DNA from: Helopsaltes ochotensis
Taxonomy: Eukaryota; Chordata; Aves; Passeriformes; Locustellidae
Assembly: GCA_013400155.1 (NCBI GenBank)
Contig: VXBM01000130.1
Location: 1,230,481-1,294,480 of the forward strand
DNA length: 64,000 bases
Direction of reading: 5' to 3'
The position numbers and the translations under genes were made by a program. The first letter of the stretch is position 1. Each line of letters begins with the position of its first letter. This document shows positions 26,100 through 38,580 of the stretch, one piece after another. The notes under the pieces were generated by a model. It searched no databases and was not told where the DNA came from. It saw nothing but the letters and a program-made list of their open reading frames with translations.

Positions 26100-26525
26100 T
26101 AGAATAGACAGACCTACAATGATTATCTAGTCCAACTACCTGAAAAATTCTGGGATGACCAACTCTAAAGTGTGTTTTAAACAGAATTGTCCAAATATCT
26201 CTTAAACAAGCTCGGGGCATCGACCAGCTCTCATGGAGGACTGTTCCTGTGTTTGACCAGCCCCCCAAAATGAAAGAAACGTAAATAAATGCTTCCAAAG
26301 GTCCAGTCTGAACCTGTTCTGGTGCAGCTCTGAACCCTTCCCACACATCCCCTTGTCACTGGATACCAGGGAGCAGATCTCAGCACAACCCTCTGCACTC
26401 TCCCTCCTTAGAAAGCTGTAGAGCAATGGGATCACTCCTCAGCCTCCTCTTCTCCAAAGGAGACAAGCTCAGGGTCCTTAGCTGTCCCTCACAGGACATG
26501 CCTGCTTGAAGCTTAGTACTTAGGT
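26100..26525 (-). mobile_element. CR1 LINE fragment (3' part)
   Basis: The plus strand reads as the reverse complement of a CR1 3' region. TTATCTAGTCCAACTACCTG lies near the CR1 3' end. Further in come GAGCAGATCTCAGCACAACC and CTCAGCCTCCTCTTCTCC, typical of CR1 in front of the 3' UTR. The copy is 5'-truncated, with stop codons and indels in all frames, so it is dead. Its 5' end abuts the LTR at 26.53 kb. Confidence 0.75.
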
Positions 26526-26529
26526 CGGG

Positions 26530-27212
26530 CGTTGGCTCTGGCTGGACACTAGGTGCCACCAAAGCTGTTCTGTCACTCCCTTCCTTAGAGGGACGGGGAA
26601 GAGAAAATATAATGAAAGGCTCATGGGTTGGGATAAGGGCAGGGAGAGACCACTCAGCAATAACATTACAGGAAGAACAGACTCAACTTAGAAAAAAATT
26701 AATTACCAATCAAACCAAAATAGGATAATGAGAAAATAAAAACAAAATCTCCAAACATCTCAACCCACTTCTCTTCCTGGGCTCAACTTCACTCACAAAT
26801 TCTTTATACTATGCTCCCATAGTGGCACAGGGGGACATGGAAGGGGGTTGCAGTCTGTTCAGCACCCATCTCTGCCACTGCTTCCTCCTCCCAGGGTGGA
26901 CTCCTCACACTCTTCCCCTGCAGGGCAATTTTTCCTCTGGCACCCGCTCCACCTCCTTCCTTCTGCACTGACTGTCCACAGGGCTGTTTCTCTCATAAAC
27001 TGTCATTCCTCCCTCTGGCTGCTGTTGTGCAGCAGCTTTTTCGTCTTCTTGAGGAGGCACCACCACTTTAGCAGATAAGCTCAGCCTTGGCCAGTGGTGG
27101 GTCAGTCTTGGAGCCAGCTGGTATTGGCTTCACTGGACATGGCGGAAGCTTCCAGAAGCTTGTCACAAAAGCCACCCCTGTGGTCCCCTTCTACCAAAAC
27201 CCTGCCAACACA
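26530..27212 (-). mobile_element. Avian ERVL-type solo LTR
   Basis: Read on the minus strand the unit starts TGTGTTGGCAGGGTTTTGGT at 27212 and ends near 26530 with CACCTAGTGTCCAGCCAGAG. It passes through GTTGCTGTGCAGCAG-like, GAGAAACAGCCCTG, AAGTTGAGCCCAGGAAGA and GAGCCTTTCATTATATTTTC segments that I recognise from a common LTR family of bird genomes. There is no internal retroviral sequence or second LTR, so it is a solo LTR. The place where such LTRs usually show TAATAAATT reads TAATTAATT, so the polyadenylation signal looks lost. No clean target-site duplication was found. The family name is from memory; a repeat-library search would settle it. Confidence 0.75.
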
Positions 27213-29164
27213 AAGGCAGTACCACCTTATGTCTCACTAGCCTTCAGGAGATATAGATTGAGCTTCTTTTGGCACATAGACCAAAGGCTGCCCCTCAAGA
27301 GAATGGGTTAATCAGATTAGCAAATTGGAGCAGTTGGATGTGGATGGATGTGTTGTCCTTCACTGTCCTTCCACAAAATCAAGAAGCTCACCTTAAACTT
27401 AACAGTCTGGGACAACATTAAGGCTCAGAAAGCCCAGCATATTTGTAAATAAATACTGGATAGAAAGAAAATTGCAACTTGTTATCATTAGGCTTTATAA
27501 AATTAAATGTTTTTTTGGTTTTGCTACTTGACAAAAAATTAGCCAGGATGCTCAACTCTATGTTTCAAGATCTACACATTAGTTCTTCTAGAATTGCATG
27601 CATGTAACGCTTTGGTACAACAGAGATGTTTTAAATTTAATCTGAAGTAAACCATATATCAGCAATAATTTTCAAAGATGTAAAAATATTCGGTAAAAGG
27701 TCTGCAAAGCACTTGTTTTAAGCATCCTGCTTAATCTTTAAATCCTGTGCTTTTATCAGTACAGGTACAGTGCAGCAACAAATGAGGTCAGTGTTCTTTC
27801 TCATCTATGTCCTAAGACAGCAATTTTTTATAATTAATATTTTATAAATTGTGAAGATACATTTTTAAAGCAATTTGATTCAGGTCCTCTTCTGGGCATC
27901 TGTGGAAGAGGTTTTTAGCAATGCTCTTCTTTCTTAGAAGAGCATGTTCCTTTGAAATTCACTTATTCTTAGAAAGGGTGTCTTCCTCTATTTTCAGGAC
28001 TGTACTTGAATGCTGTGATATGTCTTATCAACTCAGTCATAGTCCATTGACTTGCATTTTGTAATGTGAAATGAATGTACACTTACTTTTGGATTACAAA
28101 ATGAAGATAATACAACAGAGTTGCAATGTTTTTGTCTGCAATGATAGAACACTTGCAATCCCAGAGATATTACCACCTGTTAGGGGCATGTAACCACCTC
28201 TTATTTCTATACTGATGATGCAGGGCTTTTGTCAGCCTTCCTATCTGTTTCATACAGAATCTGTGAGAGTGAGAGATTGCTAGATTCCACAGGACTGGGA
28301 GCAAAAGTTCGTTTATCAGCACTGGCAATTTGGACAACTACCTCAAAATGAAAAGGGGAGAAAAGTTATTTTTAAGATTATTTAAGGGACAAATGGGAGA
28401 CCAGTGCATTAACCTGCTCAGTAGCTTAGATGTTTATACAGTATTCCAAGAAGCAGAGGGTAACACAGCTATAATAACAATTTAAGATGGAATGAAATAC
28501 TCACAAAAGACAGGTAGAGAATGCAATTCAGCACGAGTCAATGAAAAGATCCTGTATTTAAAAGTAATGATTAAGTGGACAGATACGGTATGAGCCCATC
28601 TAAATCAGCAGCAGCACAAGAAAGCAATGCAGAAAAAGATTTGGCTGTTAGCATGTATCCCATGAGAAATATATCTCACCAGTGTTATGGTGGTGAGGAG
28701 AGGAAAAAAAAATAAAAAGGAAACTCATACAAAAGAACTCCCTGAAATGAGTACTCTCTGAGACACATGAAGCCATTATTTCCATTCCCTCAGCATAGCA
28801 CTCAGACGTGTTGCAGTAGCCACTCTGGCATTTCAAAAACGTACCAAATAGAAAGGTTCCAGAGAAAAATGACAAACGGGATCTGAGAGCAGAAAATTCA
28901 AAGGAAAAAGAAATAATTTGGTTTTGCAGGGAGGAAAGCAAGGCAGGAACGGTGCCAGCCATTTTCAAATACAGAAGGAAAATTAAAAAGCTGAACCCCC
29001 TCACAGCCATTAGAAACATATTAAGGAGTAATGGATTAGCTGATATAAAGGCTGATTAAGGTTAGACAAAAGCCCAAAACAAGATCATTTAAGTGCTGAG
29101 ATAGATGCTTGGAGAAGTTGTGAAATCACTACTCACAGGAACTGCACAGGTTTATCTGATTCTG

Positions 29165-29248
29165 CCTTCAGGCAAGAAGGACAGACCCGGTGACTGACTG
29201 CTCAAAGACCATTCTTGCCCTGTTTCTATGGTTTCTATGATTCTGCCC
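29165..29248 (+). mobile_element. Possible relic of a CR1 3' end
   Basis: TTTCTATGGTTTCTATGATTCT resembles the duplicated 3' terminal octamer of CR1 (ATTCTATG repeated), preceded by a weakly CR1-like CAAAGACCATTC. Too short and diverged to be sure. Confidence 0.35.
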
Positions 29249-31216
29249 TGCCTCTAGCTCCCCTAAGGATGGGAATGAAATGTGACATATCTCTAACCCT
29301 ACATGTAATGACAAGCAAAAATGACAAGCAATACGTGTATAAGGGCAAGAGATAGAAAGCTACACAAAGAAATACAGTAACTAATACAATCAATGCCACC
29401 AAATACTGCAATATACATCCACACTTTCCTCACCATCAATACCTGTAGCATTTATAAATTATCTGATAATCTAACATAGGTCTCAATTTCTTGTGTGTAT
29501 CAGTGTAGTCCAATATATATCTTGAGCAAACAAGATACAAAGGAAGAGAGGTTGGCCTTTTAAACTGAATTTAAAATGTGTTCTAAAAATTAATGAAATT
29601 CAGGAAAATAAGTGTTTCAATTATTTTACTTCTCCTATCCACAACAAAATAAACCTCAAAAGCAGAAGATATTCCAAATACTATCCTTCAACTCTTTCAA
29701 TTTCTACTAGACTTGAAAGGATTTATCATGGAAGAAATAAAGGGAATAGTTGTGACAAAGTTAGAGATTTTAGTGCTTTGATACTACATTGCAATCACTT
29801 CATGTTATCTAACACACATGCAATTTCCCCCCAGTGTAAGTAAAGCCAGAGACCTTATAATTGAGTCTCACCCATTTATTCTTCCATCATTGATAAAAAC
29901 TGATTCCTGATTTCTGTTTGAGTTCTTCACTATAGTCATGTGTTTTATGCATTTCCCTATTATTACCTCCAGACTATGACTCTGCAACATGAATATGTAG
30001 CTAGATTTGGGCACTCAAGAATCAGAGAGACAAAAAGATTCTATTAATTCCCCACAGCCACATCCCTTCCCTTTTTCCTAAAAGAGAGCAATACAGATTA
30101 CATATCCTAAACGTCTGTAATATAAATGTACCTGAAGACCTGAGACAGACTGCGGTTTACTTTTTCAAACATCAAGTAAGAAATTCACTACTTCTGTCAT
30201 AAAGATTTTAAACTACAAAAATAGCCACAGGAAAAAAATCACTTTGACTAAGTTACCACCAAACTTGGCCTCATAAAAAAGGAATCTATAATGTTTTTTT
30301 AAATTAAAATTAAGGCTGCGTATTTTAACGACTTTTCTACCAGGCATTTAAAAAAATGGTTCTTCCTTCCATGCTGAAACTTCTTATTCATTTCATTATA
30401 AATTAAGAGCATGCTTCATATTCAAACTATAGCATAAAATAAGTTATGGCTAGAACATTTGCAACTTCTTTTTTTGTCTTTTAGAGCTATTTAAGAAAGC
30501 GTTCCTATTAAAATTTCTGATTGTATTACTTAAAAATTATCTAGCATTAAAATTGAATTATTCTTTTTAATATCTTGCAGCTACTAATTGATCCTCATGA
30601 TGGTTAGAGAAAGTTAGAGGGCACTATTATCGTAGTCTTATCCAGAAGTAAAACTGAGGTAAAAAAGCTAAACCACTTGCCCGGTGTCACATTGTCATGC
30701 AGGCCCGAAATCAGACCACAATTCTGTACATCAGGCATGGCATTTAATTTTGTAAGTCTTTGTAGGACTTTGGCATCTGTCTCAAAGGAACTGTCTAACC
30801 ATTTCTTTAGTATATTATGTTACATCATACAAGTGCTGTGCTTCCCAGAAGCATGATTAATATTTGTCTTTAAACATTTCAAAATACAGAGAAAAAGTAA
30901 CATTTCAAAACAGACAAAGAGAAAAATCCAAAATAGCCAGTAGATCTAATTAATCTATCATCATAGCTAAACCAATTACCTAACAAGCTGTCAGGCACAG
31001 ATTTACAGTGACACAAGAAAAAATTGTCTTGAACATTTTTAAGAGTGTAGCATTTTTGCTCAAACAGTGCTATGACAGAGAATGTTAAAAGTACCCCAGA
31101 GAAATATAAAATTGTGTTGGCACTGTTGATTTTCAGGGGCTCTGTCTCTTGTGTTTCTATTCCAAACCCTTCACTTCCTGTACTTCTAATGCAGTTTAAA
31201 CAAACATAAGACATAC

Positions 31217-31378
31217 CTTGATTGTACTAGTGTGTGCACCAGGATATTCTTTCTCCTCCAGTGTTGACCAACGTTGTATAAATTTTGACACCAGAGGATC
31301 ATCATAGTCAACTATCTGAAATCCTGAGACATTAGCTCCTCCAAACTGAATTTTTGACAAATCTCCATCAGTAAATCC
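31217..31378 (-). CDS. GRIA2: GRIA2 exon 6: amino-terminal domain
   Basis: 162 bases, 54 codons, from GFTDGDLSKIQFGGANVSG to EYPGAHTSTIK. It is part of lobe 2 of the LIVBP-like amino-terminal domain. ANVSGF is the conserved N-glycosylation sequon (Asn256 in mature mammalian GluA2, family knowledge). QIVDYDDPLVSKFIQRWSTL is close to the mammalian protein with conservative changes. Acceptor GCTCAG; donor AAG|GTATGT. It joins exon 5 as IIANL|GFTDG and exon 7 as TIK|YTSA. Confidence 0.97.
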
Positions 31379-33677
31379 CTGAGCACAGAAAAAATTATTT
31401 CTATTATTTTAATAGTTTTGGCAGTTCTCTCAATAGTGTATAAAAAGAAAGAGTTACCATATGACTTCTACTGCAGAAGAGTAAGCCAACATTTTCCTCA
31501 AACTGGATCCAACTTAAATCCTGGGCTGCCAGGATTGAGTCATCAGCTCCATCAGCCAGCAATGCTTCTTGCTGCCCACTAGACAAACACTTTATAGAGA
31601 GCAAGGGCTGAGTGGACCTGCTGTTGCCATCCTAACTTCCCAAACATCCTGTTAATTTCAGGGGACCACTTAAATGAGAAAGGAAATACTGAACATGAGT
31701 AACAGGCAAGCAAGTTTCAGGCAGGAATACTTTCAGCCACAGCTGTATCCTCATTTTTAGGAACTCTAAAGCATGTGGAAGCACTTACAATCTCCACTAC
31801 CTCCTCCCTCTGACACAGAGAACTACTTCTCACTCTTAGAAACAGTTGTGTTCTGTTTTCTGTGTTTGGTGATTTAACATCACCCACATAATCATACAAA
31901 TGCATTTACGTGAAATAATGATGTCAGACACTCCATTATAAATGAATGTTGTGAGTGAATACAAAAAGAAGCAGCAACTTCAAACCACATTATCATAAGT
32001 TGCTACTATTGCTACACTAGATGCTCTTTAATTATTGCGCATTAATGATCCTCATGTGCTGTTGCCTGTTAATACAGACACTTCTACACGGATCATGTAA
32101 CTTGACAGCTGAACAGGAACATTCATTGTGTATTCAAACCTCTTCTCCATCTATCAGCATCTTTTTATTCTCAAAACAGATCAATTTCTTGAATGACTGA
32201 TCAGACTGGGGGAGAATATTACTACAGTTCATAAAGAAGAAAGCAGGTGGATTCAGTGAAGATATGATTCAAATGCTAGATAAATTTTCTTTCTGACAGA
32301 GAAAAAATTTTAAAATCACTACCATAAACACTTTATACATAAAATTAAACAGCTTTAAAACACAAGATTCAGTATTTTTAGATCTTATGGACTTACTGTT
32401 ACAAATTTAAAGCAATGGCTAAAATAGCAAGCAGTTAACATAAAGAAATCCACTGGGCACATTTTCTAGAATTTCCCTTAAGACCCAAAATACTGTTTAT
32501 CCAACATTTGCAATGCAAACCACAGATGTCTAACAGATAATTTTTCACATTTTGTATGACTTTTATGCCTGCTTTATGAATATCAGCATCTCAACTTCTT
32601 TATCCAAAAATTAGTTATTAAGATATAAGAATGAAACCCCAGTGTTCAGCTTTTAAAGAGGCCTTTAAAGCATCAGGCTTCTTCCCACCGTGGCACCCAC
32701 ATGACTCTTCAGAGCACTGCCTGCCTGCAGGGAGAAGTGTTCTCATCAAAGGCTGGGAGGAGACAGGGGTTATGCCTCAGGTGCCCGAAACGCACCATGG
32801 TCCTCCTGTTTCCTCAGGCTCCTCAAAGGACTATGGAAGATAGTGTCAATTGGGGCACTCTGGGCCCTGCTGGAATTTATATCAAACGTTATCACAGTTC
32901 TAAAATAAATGATGAAAACTATGGCTTGGTGGCACTCACACTATCCAACCCCCAAAACCCTTTTCTTGAACAGGGTAACTGAGATTTGAGCATGCAGAAT
33001 TTGCTTTGTCTATTACAAATAACCAACTGGATTAGTTCCCCTAGCTTCAGTAAGTAAGTGTTTATAGACTTTAATATCAGTAAAATGGCCCTTCACCTTT
33101 AGACAATTTCAAAAAAATTACCTTGATGGAATTTAGTGAGTTTTCTGAACTTTCCCTGCAGGAACACTATTAGCTATATTGTCTGATCAGCTATGTTCAA
33201 GAAAACATGAATTCAAACTGATTATCCAGCCAATCTGAGGGATGAAATGCATAAATCCAAGGCTCACTAGTCTAGCAGAATGAAAAATGAGAACTGTGAT
33301 TCTTAAGTAGTTTAAAAGTTGTGAGAGAGAAAACATCACCTTGCTGAATGAATGTATCATCCTATGATGCAGAAAGTTATTTTTCTATTTTACATACCCT
33401 CTTTTTCTGAAGTATATAGAAAAAGAGAAGTCCTACTGAAGGTGCTGAGCAACCTTCATTCCCATGGATGGGAATATGGTAAGAGGCATTTAAACCCTGA
33501 AAAAAACTCAGCCAATAAACAAATATAATCTCAACACATGCATTCATTTAGCAAGGATAAAGACATCTAGCTTTTTTTCTGTTTTCTAAAATGTATTTAA
33601 AACAAAATACTAGTAGATTTGCTTCCATAAACAGTCAAATGAGCAATATAGGTATTTTAAATACTAAGAATGCTTAC
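31379..33677 (-). other. GRIA2: GRIA2 intron 5
   Basis: 2.3-kb phase-0 intron with donor GTAAGC and acceptor GCTCAG. A slightly less A/T-rich stretch at about 32.63-32.85 kb contains short open frames but no similarity I recognise. No repeat element was identified. Confidence 0.85.
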
Positions 33678-33731
33678 CAGATTTGCAATGATATAGTGGT
33701 ATCCTTTAACATGTTTACCAATTGTGATAAC
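33678..33731 (-). CDS. GRIA2: GRIA2 exon 5: amino-terminal domain micro-exon
   Basis: 54 bases, 18 codons: VITIGKHVKGYHYIIANL. It is the smallest coding exon here and matches the 54-base exon of mammalian GRIA2. It encodes a strand and loop between exons 4 and 6 in the amino-terminal domain. Acceptor TTTTTTACAG has a long pyrimidine run; donor CTG|GTAAGC. Joins are IVDQ|VITIG upstream and IIANL|GFTDG downstream. It is too short to be found from open frames alone; recognition is by protein similarity and splice sites. Confidence 0.95.
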
Positions 33732-36700
33732 CTGTAAAAAAGAAGAAATACCTCCATAATGGAGAATGTTCACCTGGTACACCGACAAAGACTTGAAAGG
33801 TACAAAATGCAGTATGATGTAAAAGCTAGTTAAGAGCTTTACGGTACATAGTACTGAGTTTGTGTGATGCTTTATCCTTGCATTTTACCTAATGCATCAC
33901 TGAACATACTCTTTGCTGGTAGAAATTAGCCACGTTGAAGTCCAGGTCCCAAGAGGGAGAGTCCCTCCAGACACAGGAGCTGAATGCTAATTACTGTGCC
34001 GTGTATTAAAGGCACAACTCAGCCAGGAGAGAGCTGGCGTCATGCATTAGAAACACTGTGCCTCACAGACTCCTGCTAGATTCTGCCCACTGACATTAAT
34101 GAATTATGAGGAAGCCTTGTAAAGTTCAAATTGTTTATTGCCCTAAGTCTTCCTCATAATCTCCCTCAAAGCCAGCTGGTGGTTTCTGAACAGTCCCTGC
34201 TGGCAGACCTGTAGCATGGATTCTTCTCCCAAATATGCCTAATTAAGACTATGTCTGCACGGGGAAGTTTGCATTTTGAAGCAAAGCACTTCTCCAGAGG
34301 AAGGATGTGTAAGATAAGAGAAGTCTAGAGCTTTATTCCATCTTTTGAACAACGAGAACAATAAACTTAAATTAAGAGAGGACGACTCATTCATTTCCTC
34401 ATTTAATATGTAACTAAAATATTCAGACTAGGTATCCTGAAACTTATATCATGGTACTATACATACATGAACAACATTCCACATACTTGGTTTAATGAAG
34501 TTACAGAAATGGAATTGAAAGCAGTTTTAACACTGAGTTAACATTACTAGAGTTTGAGACTGAGAGGGATCACATTAGACATTACATCACATTATATGGA
34601 GGTAATTAAATTGTTCTTCTTTTGAGGTCAATATATAGATGATATATGAACTTAGGTATCCTAAAACAATAACTTGGATCAGACTACTTAAACTAAATAC
34701 TTATTAAGAGATTTAACAACTATTTTCAGATTTTTTCTTATGCAGCTGCTCCTTCCAAAGACATTTGAGTTAGACCAAATAGGTTAGTTCTTCTGTATGA
34801 AATATTTCTTCATCATTGGTATCTGAGAAGACAGCCAATAGCTGCAAGCCTTTGGATCAATGCTCAGAAACTCTGCTCTAGCTGCCACTGGGTACTTTTT
34901 TTATTAACCCAGCTTGCTAAAATTTGCCATTTGTCCATGGACGCTGCCAGTTAAAACAGATAAAATTCAGTGGTAGTACCAAAAGCCATGATGAAGGACC
35001 TGTGCACACAAAAGCTATTCAGCAGTTTAGAGGATCTTCTCTAGAGGGGATAGACAAGTAGTGGCAGTAATTACTGAGCTGCCCAAAGGGTGTTATCAGG
35101 GTGAAATGAGATTCTGCAAAGGAAGCTGGCTGAGAAGAGACAGAAGCTATAAAATGAGGAGCATGGTAACACAGACCTGCCAGATCAGAGACAAGAGAAA
35201 CATAAACTAGTCTAAGGAGAGCTGGGGAATTGAAATATTTTTCAACTTACATGAATTATTGAAATCTGGAAGAGAAACTATAACACAAGAGTAAAAACAA
35301 GCATGATGAAGTGAATTTGCGAATACATTTTGCAGCTATACAAAGATCCAAGGGCCACGAAGTGTAACTGAGTGAACCTGGGGCTGTCACTTCAGCTTAA
35401 AATATTTGCAGGATAAATCAAAGCACTAAAATGAAAAATTTGTTCAACAACAGAAAGCAAGGAAGAAAGTGAAGAAGTTGTTCCTTTATGTATCGAGCAT
35501 GCAACTAGTACTTTGGTATTCAAGGAAAATCTGGTTAACAGAAAGCTTGTTGCATTTCTTGCAGTAAAAATACACAAAAAAAGGGATACTGATATGATGT
35601 GCCTACTTCAGCCATCCTCATGAAATGGAAGAAATTTCTGAGTTTTTTTCATGGCAGGAATTAAAATAATTTTTCAAAAAAATGAATCTGGTAGCAAAGC
35701 AAGACCAAACAAAATATGCTGCTATTAGAAAAGAATATCAGAAGAACACACTCAAGGAATGCTCACAGGCCAATAAATCCATTGTTCAGCACTTCATTTT
35801 GAGAGATGGAGAAGATTAATAGAGAATCAATGATTTAGACTTGTAGGCTATTTGAGAAATTGAAAGTGGATTTACCTCTAAATGTAAAGAAGGGAGATTA
35901 CTGATGTAAGGATAAGGCTAGTGTAAGGGCTTAAAAAAGAGACCAAAGTCCAGAAACAACTAGGCTATCTTGTGAAGAGAATTCCAAGACTAAACCTATA
36001 TGGAACAGCTGAGAACAGCTTAAGAGAACATATTCCAGGGCATAGCAGTAAACTATGTAGAACTATGAGAACAATGAACTAGAATTATATTAACTGACCT
36101 GTGAGGCTAATTCAGTTATCTAGGATTCTTCAGTGACTTTCAAATCAAAACAGCAGAAACAAAAGCTTAGCCATCTGTATGCTTAAGGAGTAGCACAGTC
36201 TGTGGGGATAAGTCGAGAAACTCTAAGCATCTAAAAAAGGCAGAATCTATCAAAGTGCAATTAGGGCAAGAAAAATATCTCAGAACTGCAATCAAAATAA
36301 GAAGCAGACAAAGACAAAAATAGGTCGATTATGAAACAAAGACTGTAAAAATGAATGGTAACTGAAGGGTAAAGAGGGCTCTCGTCTATAAAAAGTGGCT
36401 AAAAGGTGAAACTGAAGAAAATTACAGTCAGCCAAAGTTTCATATCAGAGATTATAATGAATATTAGATACTTATTTTAAAAAGAATGTATAGGATAGTA
36501 AGACAAATGCTAAAAATAGTCTTGTCAAGATTGAAAAATGTCAAAGCAGTGGCTTTCTTTTCTCTGGCCTGATAATCAGGAAACAACAGATGTGACATAT
36601 CTTAAGTCTGAAAAAGTGATCATTCTGTAGGACATCATTAGAAACTCGTAAGCGACATGGACAAGACAAAAAGTAAGGTAAGTAAAGAACAGTTTTGAAA

Positions 36701-37948
36701 AACTGCACAGAACAACTGAAGAGGACCTATAAGGACTCCTTATGTCAAACATTCACTTACACTGTAAAATTCCTGACATTGATAACTCAAAAAATATGAT
36801 TTTGAAAAACTACAGATGATAGAGAGATCACAGTCTCAGAGATCAGGTGTTCTTGAGAACAGGATCAAATTCAAATTTATCTTGAAAATTAGAAAAACAG
36901 TTTGTGGATATGAATTCCAAATAAAACACACAAACAGAATGTACTCCATTAAGGACACTGCTCATTGTCTGAGCCTCCTCAAAATATAACGACCTTCAAA
37001 ACAAAGACCAAAATAACAACCCTTCAAAAAACCTTCAGACAAGTACATTCATACACCGATGATACGTCCCTGCTGATGCTGCGCAGTCTCACATGATGAA
37101 GCTCAAGCCAACAGGGAACTCTCCTTACAATTTTCCATTGCGCTCTGCATGCATGAAAGGTAATAAGGTACAGAGCCAGTAAGACCTTCCTAGACACTAG
37201 GACTGAAGTGGTGGATTTCAAAGTAAGGCAGTAATTTGAATCAGAGCACCGTGATAATGTTGCTAAAAAGAAAATTAAAAAATATATATTTTGGCAAATA
37301 ATTTGCACAGGTGGAGAGAAGACAGATTTTGCTGTTCTTTTTAAAGCTCGAGAGGCCTTTAGCTATGAAAAACAGCATCCAATTTTGGTTAACACACTTC
37401 AGGAGTGACACAAAATAGACAAGAAGGAAAGTACAAATGACAAAGAGCTTCAAAATACAAATTTCAAAGGGTATTAAATGAGAAAGAGAAGCTGTGATAT
37501 AGTCTTCCCAAGACATAAAAGGTTCTCAGAAAATGCATTAGAGGGAGAAAATACCTTCTAGGTGTAAAAAGAGCTAATCCTTATACATCACTACCTATAG
37601 TGGACCAGACATAATAGCGTATCAACCAGGTATAATACAGTATACTACTTAGGTTGTAAAATAGTCTGAACAAGGTATTTTGTAAATTACTGTTTTTGTT
37701 TTAAATAAGCAGGATAGAAAACTATACAGGATCATCCAGATAGAATTATCTTGCCTTTGAGCAAAGGGAGGGATTATAGGATTTGCATGTTCACTTTCTG
37801 CCTGGCATTTATATGATCCTCCATACAAACTAGTCACTGTCAAATGATTCATAACAATCACAAAAATACCATCAAAACAAATGAACTAATTCCATTTACT
37901 TATAGAATACTGCTAACTGCTTTCACTGAAGAAAGGAGAATAGCAAAC
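33732..37948 (-). other. GRIA2: GRIA2 intron 4
   Basis: 4.2-kb phase-0 intron with donor GTTTGC (a weaker match) and acceptor TTTTACAG. The section at about 35.0-37.6 kb is rich in A and G on the plus strand and may contain old degraded repeats, but I cannot name any. No other gene is seen. Confidence 0.85.
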
Positions 37949-38145
37949 CTGATCAACAATGTCGTTGACTTTATCGCGTTCACAGTCCAAAATCACTCGT
38001 CTTTCCTTTTTTACCTCCAGATCTTGAAACAGTGAACGGTAAGTTTCATCTTTTCTCTCGTTGTTAATATTTCCTACATTGATAGCAGTCACTTGCCATT
38101 TCTTTTCAGCAGCAGAATCCAGCACAGCTTGCAATGTTGATAAGC
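37949..38145 (-). CDS. GRIA2: GRIA2 exon 4: amino-terminal domain
   Basis: 197 bases. The first two bases (GC) complete the Gly codon split with exon 3, then 65 codons from LSTLQAVLDSAAEKKWQVTA to DCERDKVNDIVDQ. VKKERRVILDCERDKVND is a hallmark of AMPA-receptor amino-terminal domains. The region lines the lobe 1-lobe 2 hinge. NVGNINNERKDETYRSLFQD follows the GRIA2 pattern. Acceptor TCACTAG; donor CAG|GTTTGC. The length equals that of the mammalian exon. Confidence 0.97.
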
Positions 38146-38495
38146 CTAGTGAAGCACAGGAGAAAACAAGATATGACTGACAATAATTTAGGAATTAACA
38201 AGCTTCTACAATGGGATTTGTGAGATCACTTATTTAAGATCTCCTGTAACTTGTGTGACCTGTCACAAGTAGGTAGAAGTCAGAAACTAAGATACACATG
38301 GTTCCAATCAACTATTATTGCATGAAATTTCCATTTGCATCACTGCAAGACATCAAGGTAAAACCTTGTAAGTACAACCTTTGGGTTTGGCTCAACCCTC
38401 TTCAGAATTGGATTTTGCTGGTTTCACTGATCCACTGCTGGAATTCCACATAGTGGGAAAGAGATCTTCCAGGAGAGGAGTGATCCAATTAGAGT

Positions 38496-38555
38496 AAAAG
38501 GATCAATGGCTTATTAAAAAAAGGATCAGCCTTATTAAAGGATCAGCGGCTTAAA
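38496..38555. repeat. Imperfect triple repeat of AAAGGATCARYGGCTTATTA
   Basis: Three adjacent copies, each about 20 bases, start AAAGGATCA at about 38497, 38520 and 38538 and continue with variants of GGCTTATTA/CCTTATTA/CGGCTTAAA. A minisatellite-like local duplication inside intron 3. Confidence 0.6.
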
Positions 38556-38580
38556 CAAAAGCTATTGAACAGCTTTTGTT
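38554..38580. repeat. 10-bp inverted repeat
   Basis: AACAAAAGCT (38554-38563) and AGCTTTTGTT (38571-38580) are exact reverse complements around a 7-base loop, directly after the GGATCA repeats. Could form a small hairpin; chance is not excluded. Confidence 0.6.

Larger units (their letters stand above)
15877..31216 (-). other. GRIA2: GRIA2 intron 6 (15.3 kb)
   Basis: Largest complete intron in the window, with donor GTATGT and acceptor TTTTCAG. Most of it is unique A/T-rich sequence. Recognisable insertions are an old CR1 tail near 17.34 kb, a T/G-rich low-complexity tract near 22.0 kb, an AAT repeat at 22.16 kb, a GC-rich LTR-like block at about 23.9-24.6 kb, a CR1 with an abutting ERVL-type LTR at 26.1-27.2 kb, and a possible CR1 tail near 29.2 kb. 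No alternative GRIA2 exon was recognised. Confidence 0.85.

Noticed and set aside
28648..29019. Minus-strand 123-codon open frame
   Set aside because: Phe/Ser/Leu-rich translation from A/T-rich intron; no recognisable domain and no support from splice sites.
37300..37620. Possible ancient LINE fragment in intron 4
   Set aside because: Loose resemblance to CR1/L3 type 3' coding sequence, but no conserved protein motif could be confirmed by eye.
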